A DNA stretch of 64,000 nucleotides from Aquatica leii (taxonomy: Eukaryota; Arthropoda; Insecta; Coleoptera; Lampyridae): NCBI GenBank assembly GCA_035610365.1, contig CM069432.1:176003027-176067026 (forward strand), given 5' to 3'. Below are positions 11,978-23,688 of the stretch, one piece after another (within the stretch, counting starts at the first letter, position 1; each line of letters opens with the position of its first letter). Under the pieces are notes generated by a model. The model was given only the letters and a program-made list of their open reading frames with translations. It ran no database searches and had not been told where the DNA came from. A program made the translations under genes and the position numbers.

Positions 11978-14001
11978 ATGCCTAAAGCAAGAAAAAGTTA
12001 CAGTGTTAATAAAAAAAGCAGAAGATTGATTTTGAAAAGAGCTAGAAAAACGTAAGTAAATGTGATTTTTCTTTTTATATATATGCATAAAAATAAATAT
12101 ATCATGGTTTACATTTGAAATAAATATCAACTGAATATAATTAATAATATAGTTAAAGTAATCCATCTCTCTAAGTGGAGAAGTTGTAATAAAATATAAT
12201 ATTTTTTTGAATATAATTAATATTTACAGAAAAGTTGCAATAAACAATTCTCATAATCTTCGTCTAGAAGAACAACATTATGGCAATATCAATATTGAAC
12301 ATAGTGAAGAAGATTTGATACTGTCTTATACGGATGATTCATTCGTAGATATTGAAGATGAAGGTGAAGTGAATGGTTTCTCTAGTGAAAAACTTTGTTC
12401 GGACGTTTTCTCAGATTCACACAGTATCGATGCAGAACCGGAGAATATTGAAGAACATGCATCTTTAACTGGACGTAGAATTGTAGATATACGATATTTT
12501 TTAGATGCTCTCAAGTCCATACGGCACGTTGGATTTGGTTGCTCTTTCTTTGATACCAAGGTTATAGCAGAAAAAGTGGAAGGATTGGAAAGTATCCTTA
12601 CTTTCAAGTGTTCAGTATGCAACAAAATAGACACCGTGAGAACCAGTCATACAGAATCCTCTTTTGGTTCAACTAACCGTGCAGGAGTAATAGGCGCCTT
12701 ATCCACTGGTATTGAATATACTCAATTGGCAGAAATTCTTGCGTCAATGGACATACCACAACTGTGTGAAAAAACATATTCCAAATACCATAACAGCATT
12801 TCAAAGACAGTTTCTAATTTAAACCAACGATTAATGTCTAAAGCTGCTGAGGAAGAAGGAAATTCTTCAGAAGAAAAAAATGAAAATTAGATTCCAACTA
12901 TCGCCGTTATAGCCGATGGAGCTTGGGGAAAAAGATCTTATCGTAGGAATTACTCGGCACTTTCTGGAGTGGTAAGAGTTATTTAACCATTACAAATCTA
13001 TGTACCAACAATAAGTTTTATTATAGGCAACAATAATTGGCGCTAGAACCAAAAAAATTTTGTATGTGGGAGTGAAAAATAAGTATTGTTTTTTATGTGC
13101 TAGAGGACGTGATAAATTAGATCATGAATGTTTTTTGAATTGGACTAAAAGTTCAAATTCCATGGAAGCTGCTCTTATATGTGAAGGTTTCAAAGAGTCA
13201 ATTTCACGACATAATTTGATTTATAGTAAACTGATTGCTGACGGCGATAGTAGTGTATACAAGCGTTTAGTAGAAACTGCGCCATATGGTCCTTTGTTTA
13301 ATATAAAAAAAATCGAATGTCGAAATCATTTATTACGAAACTTTATTAACAAACTAAGTGATTTAGGTAAAGATTCGAGATATCCCAAAGCTAAAAGAAG
13401 CCATATATGTAATCCGTCAACTTTGGGACGTTTTCGCAATGGTGTCGTAAAAGCAATAGCTTACTGTAAGCAAGAAAACATAGATTTTGATAAAAAAATA
13501 CATAATTTAGAAAATGACATATTAAATAGTCCATACCATATCTTTGGCAGACATCAACATTGCCGAGAATATTTCTGTAATGGTGCCAAATCGGATCAGG
13601 TAATAATTAATTTTACACGTTAAAAGAATTCATTTTTAATAATTTTTTCTTACTTTAGGAAGATACAGTAAATGATTATGAACAGTGTGGAATATTGACA
13701 GCAATAATAACTATTGTTCAGCGCCTTGCAGATCATGCATCTAGTTTACTTTTTGATGTAGATACTAATCCTGCGGAAACGTATAATTCAACTGTAGCTA
13801 AATTTGTTGGTGGGAAACGCATTAATTTTTCTCTAAAAAATTCATACAAATTGAGATGTGAAATGGCTGCAATCTCGTACAATAGTGAAGGAAAATTACT
13901 TTTCCTGTTGCACGAAGAACTTTGCGGACGATCACCTGGACTGTACATGTCTAAATTTTTAAACAGGCATACTAGTCGACGCGAGAAAAATTCTAAAAAA
14001 T
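11978..14001 (+). pseudogene. Mutator-like transposase, spliced, N-terminal part of a fusion
   Basis: Four exons join in frame: 11978-12051, 12230-12971, 13027-13599 and 13659-14001, all with GT/AG introns (CGTAAGTA, GGTAAGAG, GGTAATAA and TGTGAGTA donors). The start gives a lysine/arginine-rich N-terminus. A central CSVCNK precedes VIADGAWGKRSY (catalytic-type Asp), and ADGDSSVYKRL with CRNHLLRNF comes later. This pattern is that of the Mutator-like transposase domain found upstream of YqaJ nucleases in insect elements. One in-frame TAG at 12888-12890 interrupts exon 2. The introns make it unlike most mobile copies and could mean a captured or host-expressed copy. The stop argues that it is now dead. 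Confidence 0.75.
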
Positions 14002-14122
14002 GTGAGTAACTACAAATATTTAGACATATAGTATATAATCATGTAGTATTTTATTTACCGTCAAAATTGAATTTAAATCATATTGGAAATTCGCAAATAT
14101 TAAAAATTACATTTACTTTTAG

Positions 14123-14663
14123 GTTATTCTAAAGGAAGGAAATTTGCTGCCGCTGATGGAGATTACGGCATGCCAGATGAGTGCAACTTGCCTGATTCAT
14201 CTCAAGAAGAATATAAGTTGAAAGCTACACAATTTCTTGAAGATTTAAAAGTTATAGATACAAGTAATTTAGAAGAAATCACTTGAACGCAATCAGAAAG
14301 TTCTTTATGGAAGGTAGAACGTAAAAAGCGTTTGACGGCATCCAATTTTGGAAAAATATGTAAATTACGTAAAACTACGTGTACTTCCAGGGAACTTTAC
14401 ATATAACCAAACGGGAAAAATGTTATTTTATTATATATACGTCAGCAGGGATTCACGTTGAAGAAATAAAAAGGTAATTAGTATATTAAATATTGATCTA
14501 TAAATGAAATTAACTACGATATTATTTCAGAGATGATATCTTTTGAACAGATAATATGGTTAAAAAATTGAATACGGTTTATTTTGATGCCTTATTACCC
14601 GAAATAGGCGATTCGCGACGATGTCGTGATTTACCGTTACGCACAGTATTTATATCAAATTAA
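14123..14663 (+). pseudogene. YqaJ-type nuclease domain, C-terminal part of the fusion
   Basis: Exon 5 begins at 14123 after TTTTAG and continues the frame of exon 4 (CYSKGRKFAAADGDYG). The line W-K-V-E-R followed by KRLTASNFGKICKLRKTT at about 14310-14376 is the start of the YqaJ/lambda-exonuclease-like fold. After a TGA at about 14284, a TAA at about 14404 and a frameshift, GIHVEEIKR leads to donor AGGTAATT (exon end 14473). Exon 6 (14531-14663) ends with DALLPEIGDSRRCRDLPLR, like the family C-terminus. It is a PD-(D/E)XK-type nuclease domain in the family. The catalytic part is eroded, so it is probably non-functional. Confidence 0.7.
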
Positions 14664-16685
14664 ATGTAAAAACATTAGTAGTATAAGTATAAAGAGTATC
14701 TTTTTTTAAATTACATTAAATTCTATTTACAAAAAACATTTGTTTTTTTAGTAATTGTGTAATTAATATAATTATGTTTGAAAATTCCAAACTGAGTTTT
14801 CATGCTATCACAACACAAAAAAAAAGTTTGTAGAGCTTATAAGTAATTTTTTGTGTACCAGACCGAGAATTCAGACACGTACTTTTTCCAGAACAAATGA
14901 GAAATCATATTTCTGATCTTTTATTTTTGTATATACAAAACAAAAACATATTATTCTGTGCTAAAGTAATTGTTATTGCAAAATCTATCTGTTACCTGCA
15001 GGGCGATGTATGACCTTCACCAACAAGTATTCACATTGTATTGGAATTTGAGCTTTATCGACAAGTAAAAATAAATTGTTTTCATAAAAATATTGATATT
15101 TAATTATAATTCTAGAAATTTTTGATGACTTCAAGTGTTTATAATTCGTTAAAGCTATGTCATGATAGAAGATTTTTTTTTTAATTGTCATTATTTATTC
15201 TACATTTGAGGAAATTACAAGTGAAAAATATCAAGTTTCACATAATTATTTAAAAAAAAAGGTTCTATCTTGACATGTGATAACATGTCCTTATCACTAT
15301 GACGTATCCATAATTTCTTCAAATCGCAAGATAACATTATAATTTACTAAAAACTAGAGGTATTTTTAACATTGTTCTTATGGCAAAACGGTGTGTTGCC
15401 TAACTTTCTGTCCGGATACCCCTTAAGAACTATTGCGATACGCATACTTAAAATTTAAACTATTTTGCAAGTTTATTCGGCAGTGAAACAGAGAATTTCT
15501 CACATTCATTTTTTTTTATAAACTGAAAGTTTTGAAATCGTTTTTTTGGTAAATAACGTGTTAAAAGAAGAATAAGTATATGTGGTAGTAGAAAAAGGTA
15601 ACAAATTTCTATAGATCACCGATTTCTTTTAATTTAGTTATCTTTTTGCATTATTGAGTCATCTCTCAGGTTGCATCACAATTTTGCTTTATATATATAC
15701 CTTGTGTCACAAGATAGATGTAACAATAGGTATAATAGATAAAAAATTTTTGAATTTTGGATTGGCATTTGGAGATAAATTCCTGCATGTTGTAAAACTA
15801 AGGTATACAAAAAATGAGTTGATTTGGTATTTTACAGGGTGTTTTATAAGCTATACTGTTAAAATTAGAAAGAATAAAGTGCCTTTATTTTTAAAGATAT
15901 AAAAAAAATTACTAAATGAAGTAGTTTGGAATTGAATTTTATACTTTGATGCCAAATTTCAAGAATGTAAAATTATTTTTTGAAGATTTTAATTTTTTAA
16001 GGTAAATTAGTGGGCTACTGTGAAAACAGTTGCCACAGGTTGTTAATCAATTATTTATTATTTGCGTTTGTGTCAAGTGTTGTTAATAATATTTTCCATT
16101 TCTGTTTCAAATTGATTAATTAGGGAAAAAATTAATTAAAAATTGAAGGAAGATTGATCAACAGTTTTACGACAAGCCGGTCTCAATTTCCAAATGCCAA
16201 TCCAAAATTCCAAATTTTTTTCTTCATTATACATCTTGTTAGAATTGTTCGTTTCTGATATGAAAATGAAGTCACATTGCGCAAAATACAAAACGCGTTT
16301 GGTATTAGCTTATGTCCGTTATACAAAACAACCTAAAAATGTTGTCCTTGTAAAAATTTCAACTTTAGTTTCCTACATAACTAATGTTTTTGGGTTTAAT
16401 TTATACTATGTCGTATAGAATGATGTATATGCGCGTATGTGCGGCCTCATTATCATAACCAAACCGAAAACTTCTACATCTATCCCGAGACACTGTATGT
16501 TTTGAAGTACTACAGAAGTAATGTAATTATTTAAATTTATAAAAAAATAATGTAGATATGTACATATTGACGTTGATTAACGTGATGGTTTTTACACGAT
16601 TGAAAAAGTATATTATATATGTACTTCAAATTATTTACATAAAAATTGAAGAAAATAATCGGAACCATGATTTTAGTTAATTCCA
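14664..16685. other. no recognisable gene
   Basis: AT-rich. TACAGGGTGTTTTATAAG near 15834 resembles the start of common insect interspersed repeats but cannot be assigned. Frames at 15654-15902 and 16194-16418 (+) have no recognisable domain. I could not find terminal inverted repeats for the Mutator-like gene here. Confidence 0.35.
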
Positions 16686-16689
16686 GTGA

Positions 16690-16765
16690 GCGTCACGTCA
16701 AGCTATTAAATAATCAAGCCAAGTTCAATATTAGCTAAGCCAAGCTTTCAAGCTTTTGGAATTAA
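16690..16765. repeat. AAGCTT/AAGCC cluster, left
   Basis: GTCAAGCTATT, CAAGCCAAG, AAGCCAAGCTTTCAAGCTTTT words are packed together after CAGTGAGCG. With the inverted cluster at 17.94-18.07 kb it may be one end of a DNA element of about 1.4 kb into which the LTR at 17.4 kb inserted. No 8-bp duplication could be matched. Confidence 0.35.
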
Positions 16766-17420
16766 TATTATCTTGATGTAAAATTTATACCTCAAAATAA
16801 ATTTTATCGAAGGTAACTTATACAAATCATTTTAGCAAACAACGAAAACTTAATTAAGATATTAAAACATAAATTAAGCAAATTGTCGAACTCATTTCTA
16901 AGAAAGCTAAATTTATAATTTATACTTCCTTACTACTTACATTGCAATGTTTTTTTGTTGATTTAGCTTAGTAGTCTTATTTTGGTTACAACCGCAGATA
17001 AGCATAATCGAATACACAAAATACATTTAGTAAAATTTTTACTTAACACCACAAGAAAACTTTTCTTTAAGTTTATCAGAAACACGCTGGTTACTAACTT
17101 ATCTAATAACTCAGGATCAATCAAAAGTCAAGCGGGAACACGTCATCAAGTGCACATTCAAACCTCACATCGTAAACACTCTGTAAGGGCAGTACTTTGT
17201 GCTTATTACCCTGCCTACTACATTCTTATTATCAAATTAACGATTAGATAATTAAGTAAATGTAACTATGAATTTAGGTTTATTTATTAATTTACCTTAA
17301 TTACACCCACCTATAAGCATGGATAGTATCGGATTTGGTATACTAGACGACGCGTTGTCCTTTCACTTCAATTAGAAGTTATGAGATAACCTATACTAGC
17401 AGTTGCGTAATTATTTATAT

Positions 17421-17866
17421 TGTTGCGTTTATTAACATTAAAACTAATTTATTTATAATAAAAATGTGTGTACGTTTATAACTAACGAACTAACTAAATC
17501 TAAGGATATTTAATAAAAACACTTACACTAATTTATATTGCACTATCACTTACACGAAGATAAAGTCCGCGGATAACTTCTATTTATCTAAATACTTACA
17601 ACTTACTTACAATTGTTTACTTTAAAGTCACGTACAAGGTTATACTTCGTATATTTATCTCACACGCACGCGTTAATTACTTATTTAACTTGAATAATCT
17701 TCTTAACACTGCCGTCGTTACATTACGGGAATAACTGCCTTCTGATTTGTTTGCACCGAATTTATACATTTTCGCGAAACGTTCGCAAATGTTCCACATC
17801 CTTCGGTGAACGTTCTAAAAAATGGATAACAACTTCGAGAAGGCTCTTGAATTTGAGAACGTTTCA
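17421..17866 (-). mobile_element. solo Ty3/gypsy LTR, 446 bp
   Basis: Read on the minus strand it starts TGAAACG and ends CGCAACA (TG...CA). It is flanked by a 4-bp duplication ATAT on both sides (17417-17420 and 17867-17870). It aligns over its length with the 3' LTR of the gypsy element at 22.4 kb and with the LTR piece at 52.0 kb. A TATAAATT box and GCAGTTATTC start-like site lie at the positions seen in the 52-kb copy. No internal sequence is attached, so it arose by LTR-LTR recombination. Confidence 0.85.
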
Positions 17867-17934
17867 ATATCATTTACATTATGGCAGTGACCTGTAACAC
17901 GTGAGGGGTGCGTGTTCCAAGGCCACAAACTGCT

Positions 17935-18075
17935 TTTGCAGAAGGAGAAAAAGCTTGAAAAACCAAGCCTGTATCCTTAAAAATTAAGCCGAGTCAAGCT
18001 TTTATTTTTAAAAAGTTTGACTTTCAAGCTCATGTCAAGCTTATACGTTTTAAGCCAAACTACTTGGCTTACTGA
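17935..18075. repeat. AAGCTT/AAGCC cluster, right
   Basis: AAAGCTTGAAAAACCAAGCC, GTCAAGCTTTT, TTTCAAGCTCATGTCAAGCTT and TTAAGCCAAAC occur within 140 bp, ending in GGCTTACTG. The minus-strand end CAGTAAGCCAAG loosely resembles the CAGTGAGCG end at 16.69 kb. Confidence 0.35.
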
Positions 18076-18256
18076 ATATCTAATTAGCATTTATAGATTT
18101 CATGCATTTATAAATATATTCTACACCTACATTGTTAAATCGTTTTCATGGCGATTTACAAAAAATGTATTAGGAGCTAATAAGCAAAATATGTAGTCGT
18201 AATTCAAATTGAGTATATCAATTGTACAATAGTACATTCTTTAACGCTCTGAATGA

Positions 18257-18340
18257 TGGCTATTATTCACGTGAATGAAGCTTCCATCAGGAGCGAGTGC
18301 AGCAAAGGAATATTGGAATCATCTAAGTGAATAATAGCCA
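18257..18340. repeat. inverted repeat, 14-bp perfect arms
   Basis: TGGCTATTATTCAC (18257-18270) and GTGAATAATAGCCA (18327-18340) enclose 56 bp that include CACGTG and GAAGCTTC. It is too short for an autonomous element. It could be a tiny MITE or a structured RNA. Confidence 0.5.
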
Positions 18341-19541
18341 TTCTACGCAATTAGAAAACTATGCTTTCCTTAAGGTTATGCGACTGATCCAACAAATTAT
18401 ATACCTAATTCATAGTTTTTAACACAAATTGTTATATTAAACTTAAAGATTTATCAAAGGGTCTCAATTCCATAAAAGTTGTAGAAATTGAGTATTTTGA
18501 TTTTTTCGACAGTAAATTCATTGCTGATATGATTCTTCGAATCTCCAGAAGCGTACATGTTAGGTGATTATCACTATCGCTACTAACAGCTATAATAAAT
18601 ATTATATTAATAAAAATTATACGCGACAACAGCAATAAATAATTGGTTGCTAAGATACGTTCCATTAGTTATTTTTAAAGCAATGTGATAGTAATATTAG
18701 CGTGAATTTTTAAAAATCTAAAGATGTGATTAGTCCATCTAGAGTGATTTCTTTATAGGAAGAATTTATGCTATTATTCAATTAATTATGCAACAAGAAA
18801 CAGCGTATTATTTCATAGTCGTAAAGAAAACTTTTGTCCACTGGATATCAACCCAGATAAGTTCATTAACCAGGTTCGTTAATATCTCATCAAAAATAAT
18901 GCCATGCACTTGATATTGATTTTCTAATGACATACAAAATGGAGTAACTAGTTTTTAATGATATGTTACTATCGAGGTTACTACTGACACGATTCTTTGA
19001 CCAATGCCAGTGGTGATCGTATTCCCTTAGAATTAGTATTGGCTTGATTTTATAAAAAGTAGAATACAAGTCATTTCTACTTTTTCTTTACACTAACTAA
19101 CAAATCTAAAAATAGATCAAGATGTTTTTTGTTATATTTATATAATTATGCAACATTTTCCTATTTTTAGATGACGATCAACCGATTTGTTTCCTAATTG
19201 TCATGAATCTTAATACTAAATTGCAATACTTGTTCTAAATATTTTTTGGTTCAATAAATCTTTTAAAAATGCTGGTGCAGTTTCAACATGGAAGTTCAAT
19301 TTGATAAACTTACAGTGTGTGACAAGATCAGTATTTTTCTTGAAGAAAAAAATGCGAATTAATAATTTTAACACAGGCCTTCAATATAGATTCAATGGAA
19401 AACTGTATAATACCTGATTGTTAATTAATTTTTTTTTGTTTTTGTAATATCACCTAATAGCCTAAAACATAAGATATACAAAATTGAAAAAAATGAAATG
19501 AACGTTCATAGAATACATGGATCGTTATATCCATATATACA

Positions 19542-19600
19542 CAGTGGTGTCATGAAAAAATATAGGTGCCGGAACGCAGAGCAGGATTAAAAAGCATTAT
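19542..19600 (+). mobile_element. hAT-type terminal inverted repeat remnant
   Basis: CAGTGGTGTCATGAAAAA followed by GGTGCCGGAACGC is the style of terminus seen in hAT elements (CAGTGGCG...). No partner end or transposase is found nearby, so it is a lone end or a decayed MITE. Confidence 0.4.
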
Positions 19601-21574
19601 CGTTATTTAATAAAAAAACTGGGGACTAAAGAGATTTTTAGTAAAATAATAAATTAAAATTTTTAGTTAAAAGTTTAAAGCAAAAAGAAGACCTTGGCGT
19701 TTTTCGATTAATATAGGTTAATTGAAACTTAACATTTAAGACAATTAAATTGCTTTTAATTTTTAGTTGCTTATAAACTACTATGTACGTATTTATAGCT
19801 ATATTTGAAGTTAATTTACTTATAAGTTATTTATACCGTATGGTGTAAATGTAACGCAAAAGTATACCGTTTTCATTTACATAACTGACCTACTGTCCAA
19901 ATTTAAATATGAAACTTAAAACCCGTGCATTCAAAACGGTGTGTAAAAGTGTCGTATTGACTATACACAATATTTCAACTTTCCCATACAAAACGTAAGT
20001 AAAACATCATTTTAACCGTAAAATAAGTTTGATTTATTTTAGCTAAATAAAAGGAGTTACTATAGGCGATAAAATTTTAGGTTTAAGTCTTGTATCCATT
20101 TAATGGTTCCGTAGTATCTGCTCTATAACAAGATGTTTTTATAAATACTATAAATTACAAGGTATATAGATTCCCGCAGCTAATTTTGTTTGCTTTAAAG
20201 CAGTTTCTCAGTAACTTTCGATTTTCATACCTGGAAAAAAAAACTTTCATAGGATTACAATGATCTTCTTTTGAATGACGATCAAAATTTAATTAAAAAC
20301 CCTGATTTATATGCAAACTATTTTTTGTTAAATGTGAATTCATTTGACTTAAAATGAAAATTTACATGGTTCGTAATTCAATCTGAAGCTATTATGCATT
20401 CATCGGCTAACATTTTTTTTAAGATGTCAATGGAGGTACCAAGTTATATAGATAGAACATTTATCTTCATTTAAAACCGTTCAAATCAATAGGGATAATT
20501 AGATAAATATAGTTACACCAATTTGTCACGACTACTAATACAGTGGATCGCTAACTTAAATATCAGCTATATATGAAAAAGTGAAGCCAAAATCGTCGTT
20601 AACCAATCACATAACAAATGGCGGTTTTTAACTTGTAATTCATTTGTTAACAGTTCAGTATGTAGGGGTAAACATTGTTGTTTACGAATGATATATTTCA
20701 TAAATACTTGTAACTTGCTGATACTTGTTAACTAATACGAAATCGCGCATTTGTATAAATGGTTTTCTCGTCGGGTGTTGGAATTTATCGACGATATACA
20801 ACCTGAAATATTTTTAGTGCTATTAGGGTTGGGAAGTGAATATAGATGGCGTTGTAGAAAATCATCATGGCGGTTATGATCGGAGTCAAAATATAAGCTG
20901 TATTTTATCTCTCTGCAATCTATGATAAACTTTGTAGATTTAAATTTATCAAAACAAAGCATATTATTATAAATTTCTTCTTTAGATGAAAACCGAACAA
21001 TAAAACCGGTTTTAAAATACGCTTAAAAGGCGATTCTTTTTTTATTCTACAAATCTAAATCATACTCTGGTCCGTAAAGAAAACATTCACGTCGTCAACG
21101 TAAGTCAGCATCTCCAGTGAAATAGAGGCCAAATAATTTGCTGTAGCTTACACGACAAAGACGGAAGATAAGAGAGACAGCATTTATACGTTGCGTTTTG
21201 AGAAAATAAGAAGGGGTACTTTCAAAGTGATATTGCCGACATAAAATGCAATGCTCGTCTTAGTACTGGTGCAGATTTGTTAATAAAGGTTAAATGTAAG
21301 TCAGTTGATTATTTTTATTTAATAATTTTAACAGAAGACATTGAAAATAAATGTGAATTTTAATGTGTTTTTGTCGTATTTTTGTTATTTTTTGTAGGAA
21401 TAACTATCACTTTTGTGGCCAAGTCAAGCAATTAGCGACCTTCAGTTATACTTAGCATACATGTGTTTTTTTTCCATTAGATTTGGTGATTTGGTTTTGC
21501 TGTAGTCTTTAAAAAATGGGGATAATTTTGCCTGATTTTACATAGAAAGAATCCCCTTAATTGCTCATTTGTGT

Positions 21575-22197
21575 CATCGCCGGATTTACCAACAAGCAAA
21601 ACAAGCAACTGCTTGAGGCCCCCACGCTCAGGGGCCCCGCGCCGCCACAGCTTCGCGACTAAAAGAATAAACGTAAAACTAAATGTTACTAAAAGAATTG
21701 CAAAGCAATGGTTACTTAGAAAAGAGTAGCAGCGCCACGCTGGCGCATATATTTAAGTTTGATGATATCAAACAGTACTGAGAAACGATCGTTCAGTAAA
21801 TTGAAGCGAATAAAGGATTATTTGCGAACGACCATGTCCCAGGAAATGTTAGCGGACTTGAGTATTATGAGTATGAAACATGATAAACTGCGACGTCTTC
21901 AGTTCCAGCTGATCATCGACCAATTGTCTGCAGAAAAGAGCAGAAAAAAAATTATGTGATTTGTGATCTAATCCATACCACAAGTACTGTTTTATTTATT
22001 TCAAGTTGTTCAAAATGTTGAAGGTGTTCAAATGCACAAGATGTTAAAATATAGATAGTTTCTTTAAATTTATGTTCCAATTGTACTTCATTCTTTTCTC
22101 ATTAAATAATTTGTCTTTTGGAAGGGGGGGAGGCATTTTAGAGGGGCCCCATCACGATGTTGTGCTTGTGGCCCCTCAATATGTTAATCCGGCACTG
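21575..22197 (+). mobile_element. internally deleted hAT element, 623 bp
   Basis: The element is bounded by a perfect 8-bp target duplication ATTTGTGT (21567-21574 and 22198-22205). The ends are CATCGCCGGATTTACC and, inverted, CAGTGCCGGATTAAC, with GGGGCCCC-type subterminal blocks on both sides. Only the last exon of the transposase remains inside, so it is non-autonomous. Confidence 0.85.
21759..21959 (+). pseudogene. hAT transposase C-terminal dimerisation region
   Basis: The frame reads STEKRSFSKLKRIKDYLRTT then MSQEMLADLSIMSM, the signature of the hAT C-terminal dimerisation domain (A-E-R-x-F-S-K-L-K...YLR-S-T-M). The stop at 21959 is the natural-looking end. The ribonuclease-H-like core and zinc finger are missing, so this is the tail left in a deletion derivative. 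Confidence 0.8.
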
Positions 22198-22381
22198 ATT
22201 TGTGTTGTAGAAATATGAGAAGATATTTTGAATAATACGTATAAACTAGTAATCGTTAAGGTTAGTAACACCTTGTTAGTATTAAATAAATGAGTATTGG
22301 CATTACAAATTCTTGGAACTGCGTTTACTAGTGTAGCGAACACTGTTACATTAAAAAATTAAAACGTATTTCACTTGATAT

Positions 22382-22849
22382 TGTAGCGAAATTTATTATT
22401 AACTACTAATTTATTTAAACTACTAAACATATTTTTTACTTATACTAGAAATATGTACACTTTTAAATTAACCGAACTAATTAAATCTAATAATATTTAA
22501 TAAAAACACTTACAGTATAATTTATATATAGCGCTATCACTGACACGAAGATAAGATAAAGCCACCCATTTGTTTAATACTTGTTTACGTTAAATTCACG
22601 TACCAGATTATTCACCGTAGGATTATCTCACACGCGTTAACGACTTATTTATTTAGACTTGAACAATCTTCTTAACACTGCTGTATTCGCATTACGGAAA
22701 TAACTTACCTACGATTTGTTTCTTCGGTATATATACACATTTTGAAACTACAGTCTCGAGTGTTCCATATCTTTCGATATACGTTCTAGAAGATGGATAA
22801 CAAATTCAAGAAGGCTCTTGAATTTGCCAATAACTTCTCCAACGTTTCA
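22382..22849 (-). repeat. 3' LTR of the gypsy element, 468 bp
   Basis: On the minus strand it begins TGAAACG and ends CGCTACA. A purine-rich run ending ACGGGGCAG precedes it and is a plausible polypurine tract. It matches the solo LTR at 17.4 kb and the fragment at 52.0 kb. TATATATA sits where the 52-kb copy has TATAAATA. Confidence 0.85.
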
Positions 22850-23348
22850 CTGCCCCGTTCTTAGGATTGTTCTGTCCCAGAACAGGAGACTGAATGCGAC
22901 ACCGGTAAAAAGGATCGTGGCGATAGCGGCAGCTTTTTCCATTTCGGCAACTTCCTTGACCATAAAAGTAACAGTCAATGGACTTTTCCTGGCCTGATAT
23001 TCTTCTTGGTTGGTAACTACAGACTAACACTTGAACGCCTGTTCCTCGGAAGACGACCTCCAACATGTTTCGAACTGTCCTCCAATACAGTTGGTCTAAG
23101 CCACAACCAAGCTTGGGTACTGCCAATTTCTTAACATGATGGATCTCCATTTCTCTCTTGAGACTATATAATGTTCGCCACACATCTTTGTATAACGGCT
23201 TGACACGTGAGTATTTCTTGGTGAAAACGAAGCGTCCGTCACCACGTAGTCTTAAAACTTTTCCGACTGCCGGTTGCTGTCTTCGTAATTCATCTAGCTG
23301 CGCAAACTTCTTTTTAAACAACGATTGCAACCCCTCTGGACATGTCAA
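22806..23348 (-). pseudogene. C-terminal half of a TARG1-type macrodomain plus CCCH zinc finger
   Basis: From about residue 11 the frame continues a macrodomain: KKKFAQLDELRRQQ, GDGRFVFTKKYSRVKP, LAVPKLGCGLDQLYW, then a strand ending VLVCSYQ. This is the order found in OARD1/TARG1, the ADP-ribosyl-glutamate hydrolase. The Lys in TKKYS and the Asp in GCGLDQ correspond to its catalytic Lys/Asp pair. About residues 125-143 form a CCCH finger (C-x7-C-x5-C-x3-H), at 22915-22974. The frame runs about 44 nt into the 3' LTR. The upstream half lies in another frame (23314-23649), so one frameshift near 23310-23320 breaks the domain. A macrodomain after integrase is unusual for gypsy elements. The role could be removal of host ADP-ribosylation or processing of RNA ends; this is inference. 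Confidence 0.75.
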
Positions 23349-23649
23349 GATCCTCGCTCACGCAATGTGCGATGGCGTAATCTTTTTGTGTCTGGAACAG
23401 GTCTTGTTGTTCGTCGGTGGTAACTCCGAACCTAACTTTTCCAGAACCTCCGTATAAGTTCATAAACTTCTCGAACTCCATTTCGTCGATTGGATTCCTG
23501 GTTCTGCTACTTATTACTCTGGTTCGGACCTGGACTTGCGTATTGTGGTTATCGCCAGCAAACGGGGCTAGACGATCGACGAGGACCACTTTTGGCTTGC
23601 CTCTGGGCGGTTTTCGGATGCGGTATATGACCTCGTTAATAAGCTGCAC
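23314..23649 (-). pseudogene. integrase C-terminal tail and N-terminal half of the macrodomain
   Basis: In frame with the integrase core, this begins just after the GPYEIV part of the GPY/F module and continues YRIRKPPRGKPKVVLVDRL. A linker of about 35 residues follows. Then SGKVRFGVTTDEQQDLFQ and YAIAHCVSEDLDMSRGVAIV match the first strands and the ligand loop of a TARG1-like macrodomain (AHC-S-E-D, G-x-A). The order shows that the macrodomain was translated as part of the same Pol polyprotein. A TAG at about 23688 separates it from the integrase core, and a frameshift follows GVAIV. Confidence 0.7.
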
Positions 23650-23688
23650 GATTTCATAGGGGCCCTCCCATTGCCTTTGCAGCTTCGG

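Larger units (their letters stand above)
18080..21566. other. no recognisable gene
   Basis: AT-rich, with only the short inverted repeat at 18257-18340, a hAT-like terminus at 19542, and a small hairpin (AAAAAGTAGAA/TTCTACTTTTT) at 19054-19085. Frames at 18432-18665 (-) and 20732-20962 (-) show no domain. Confidence 0.35.

Noticed and set aside
12326-12634. 102-codon minus frame within the transposase
   Set aside because: Antisense to exon 2 of the Mutator-like gene; no motif of its own.
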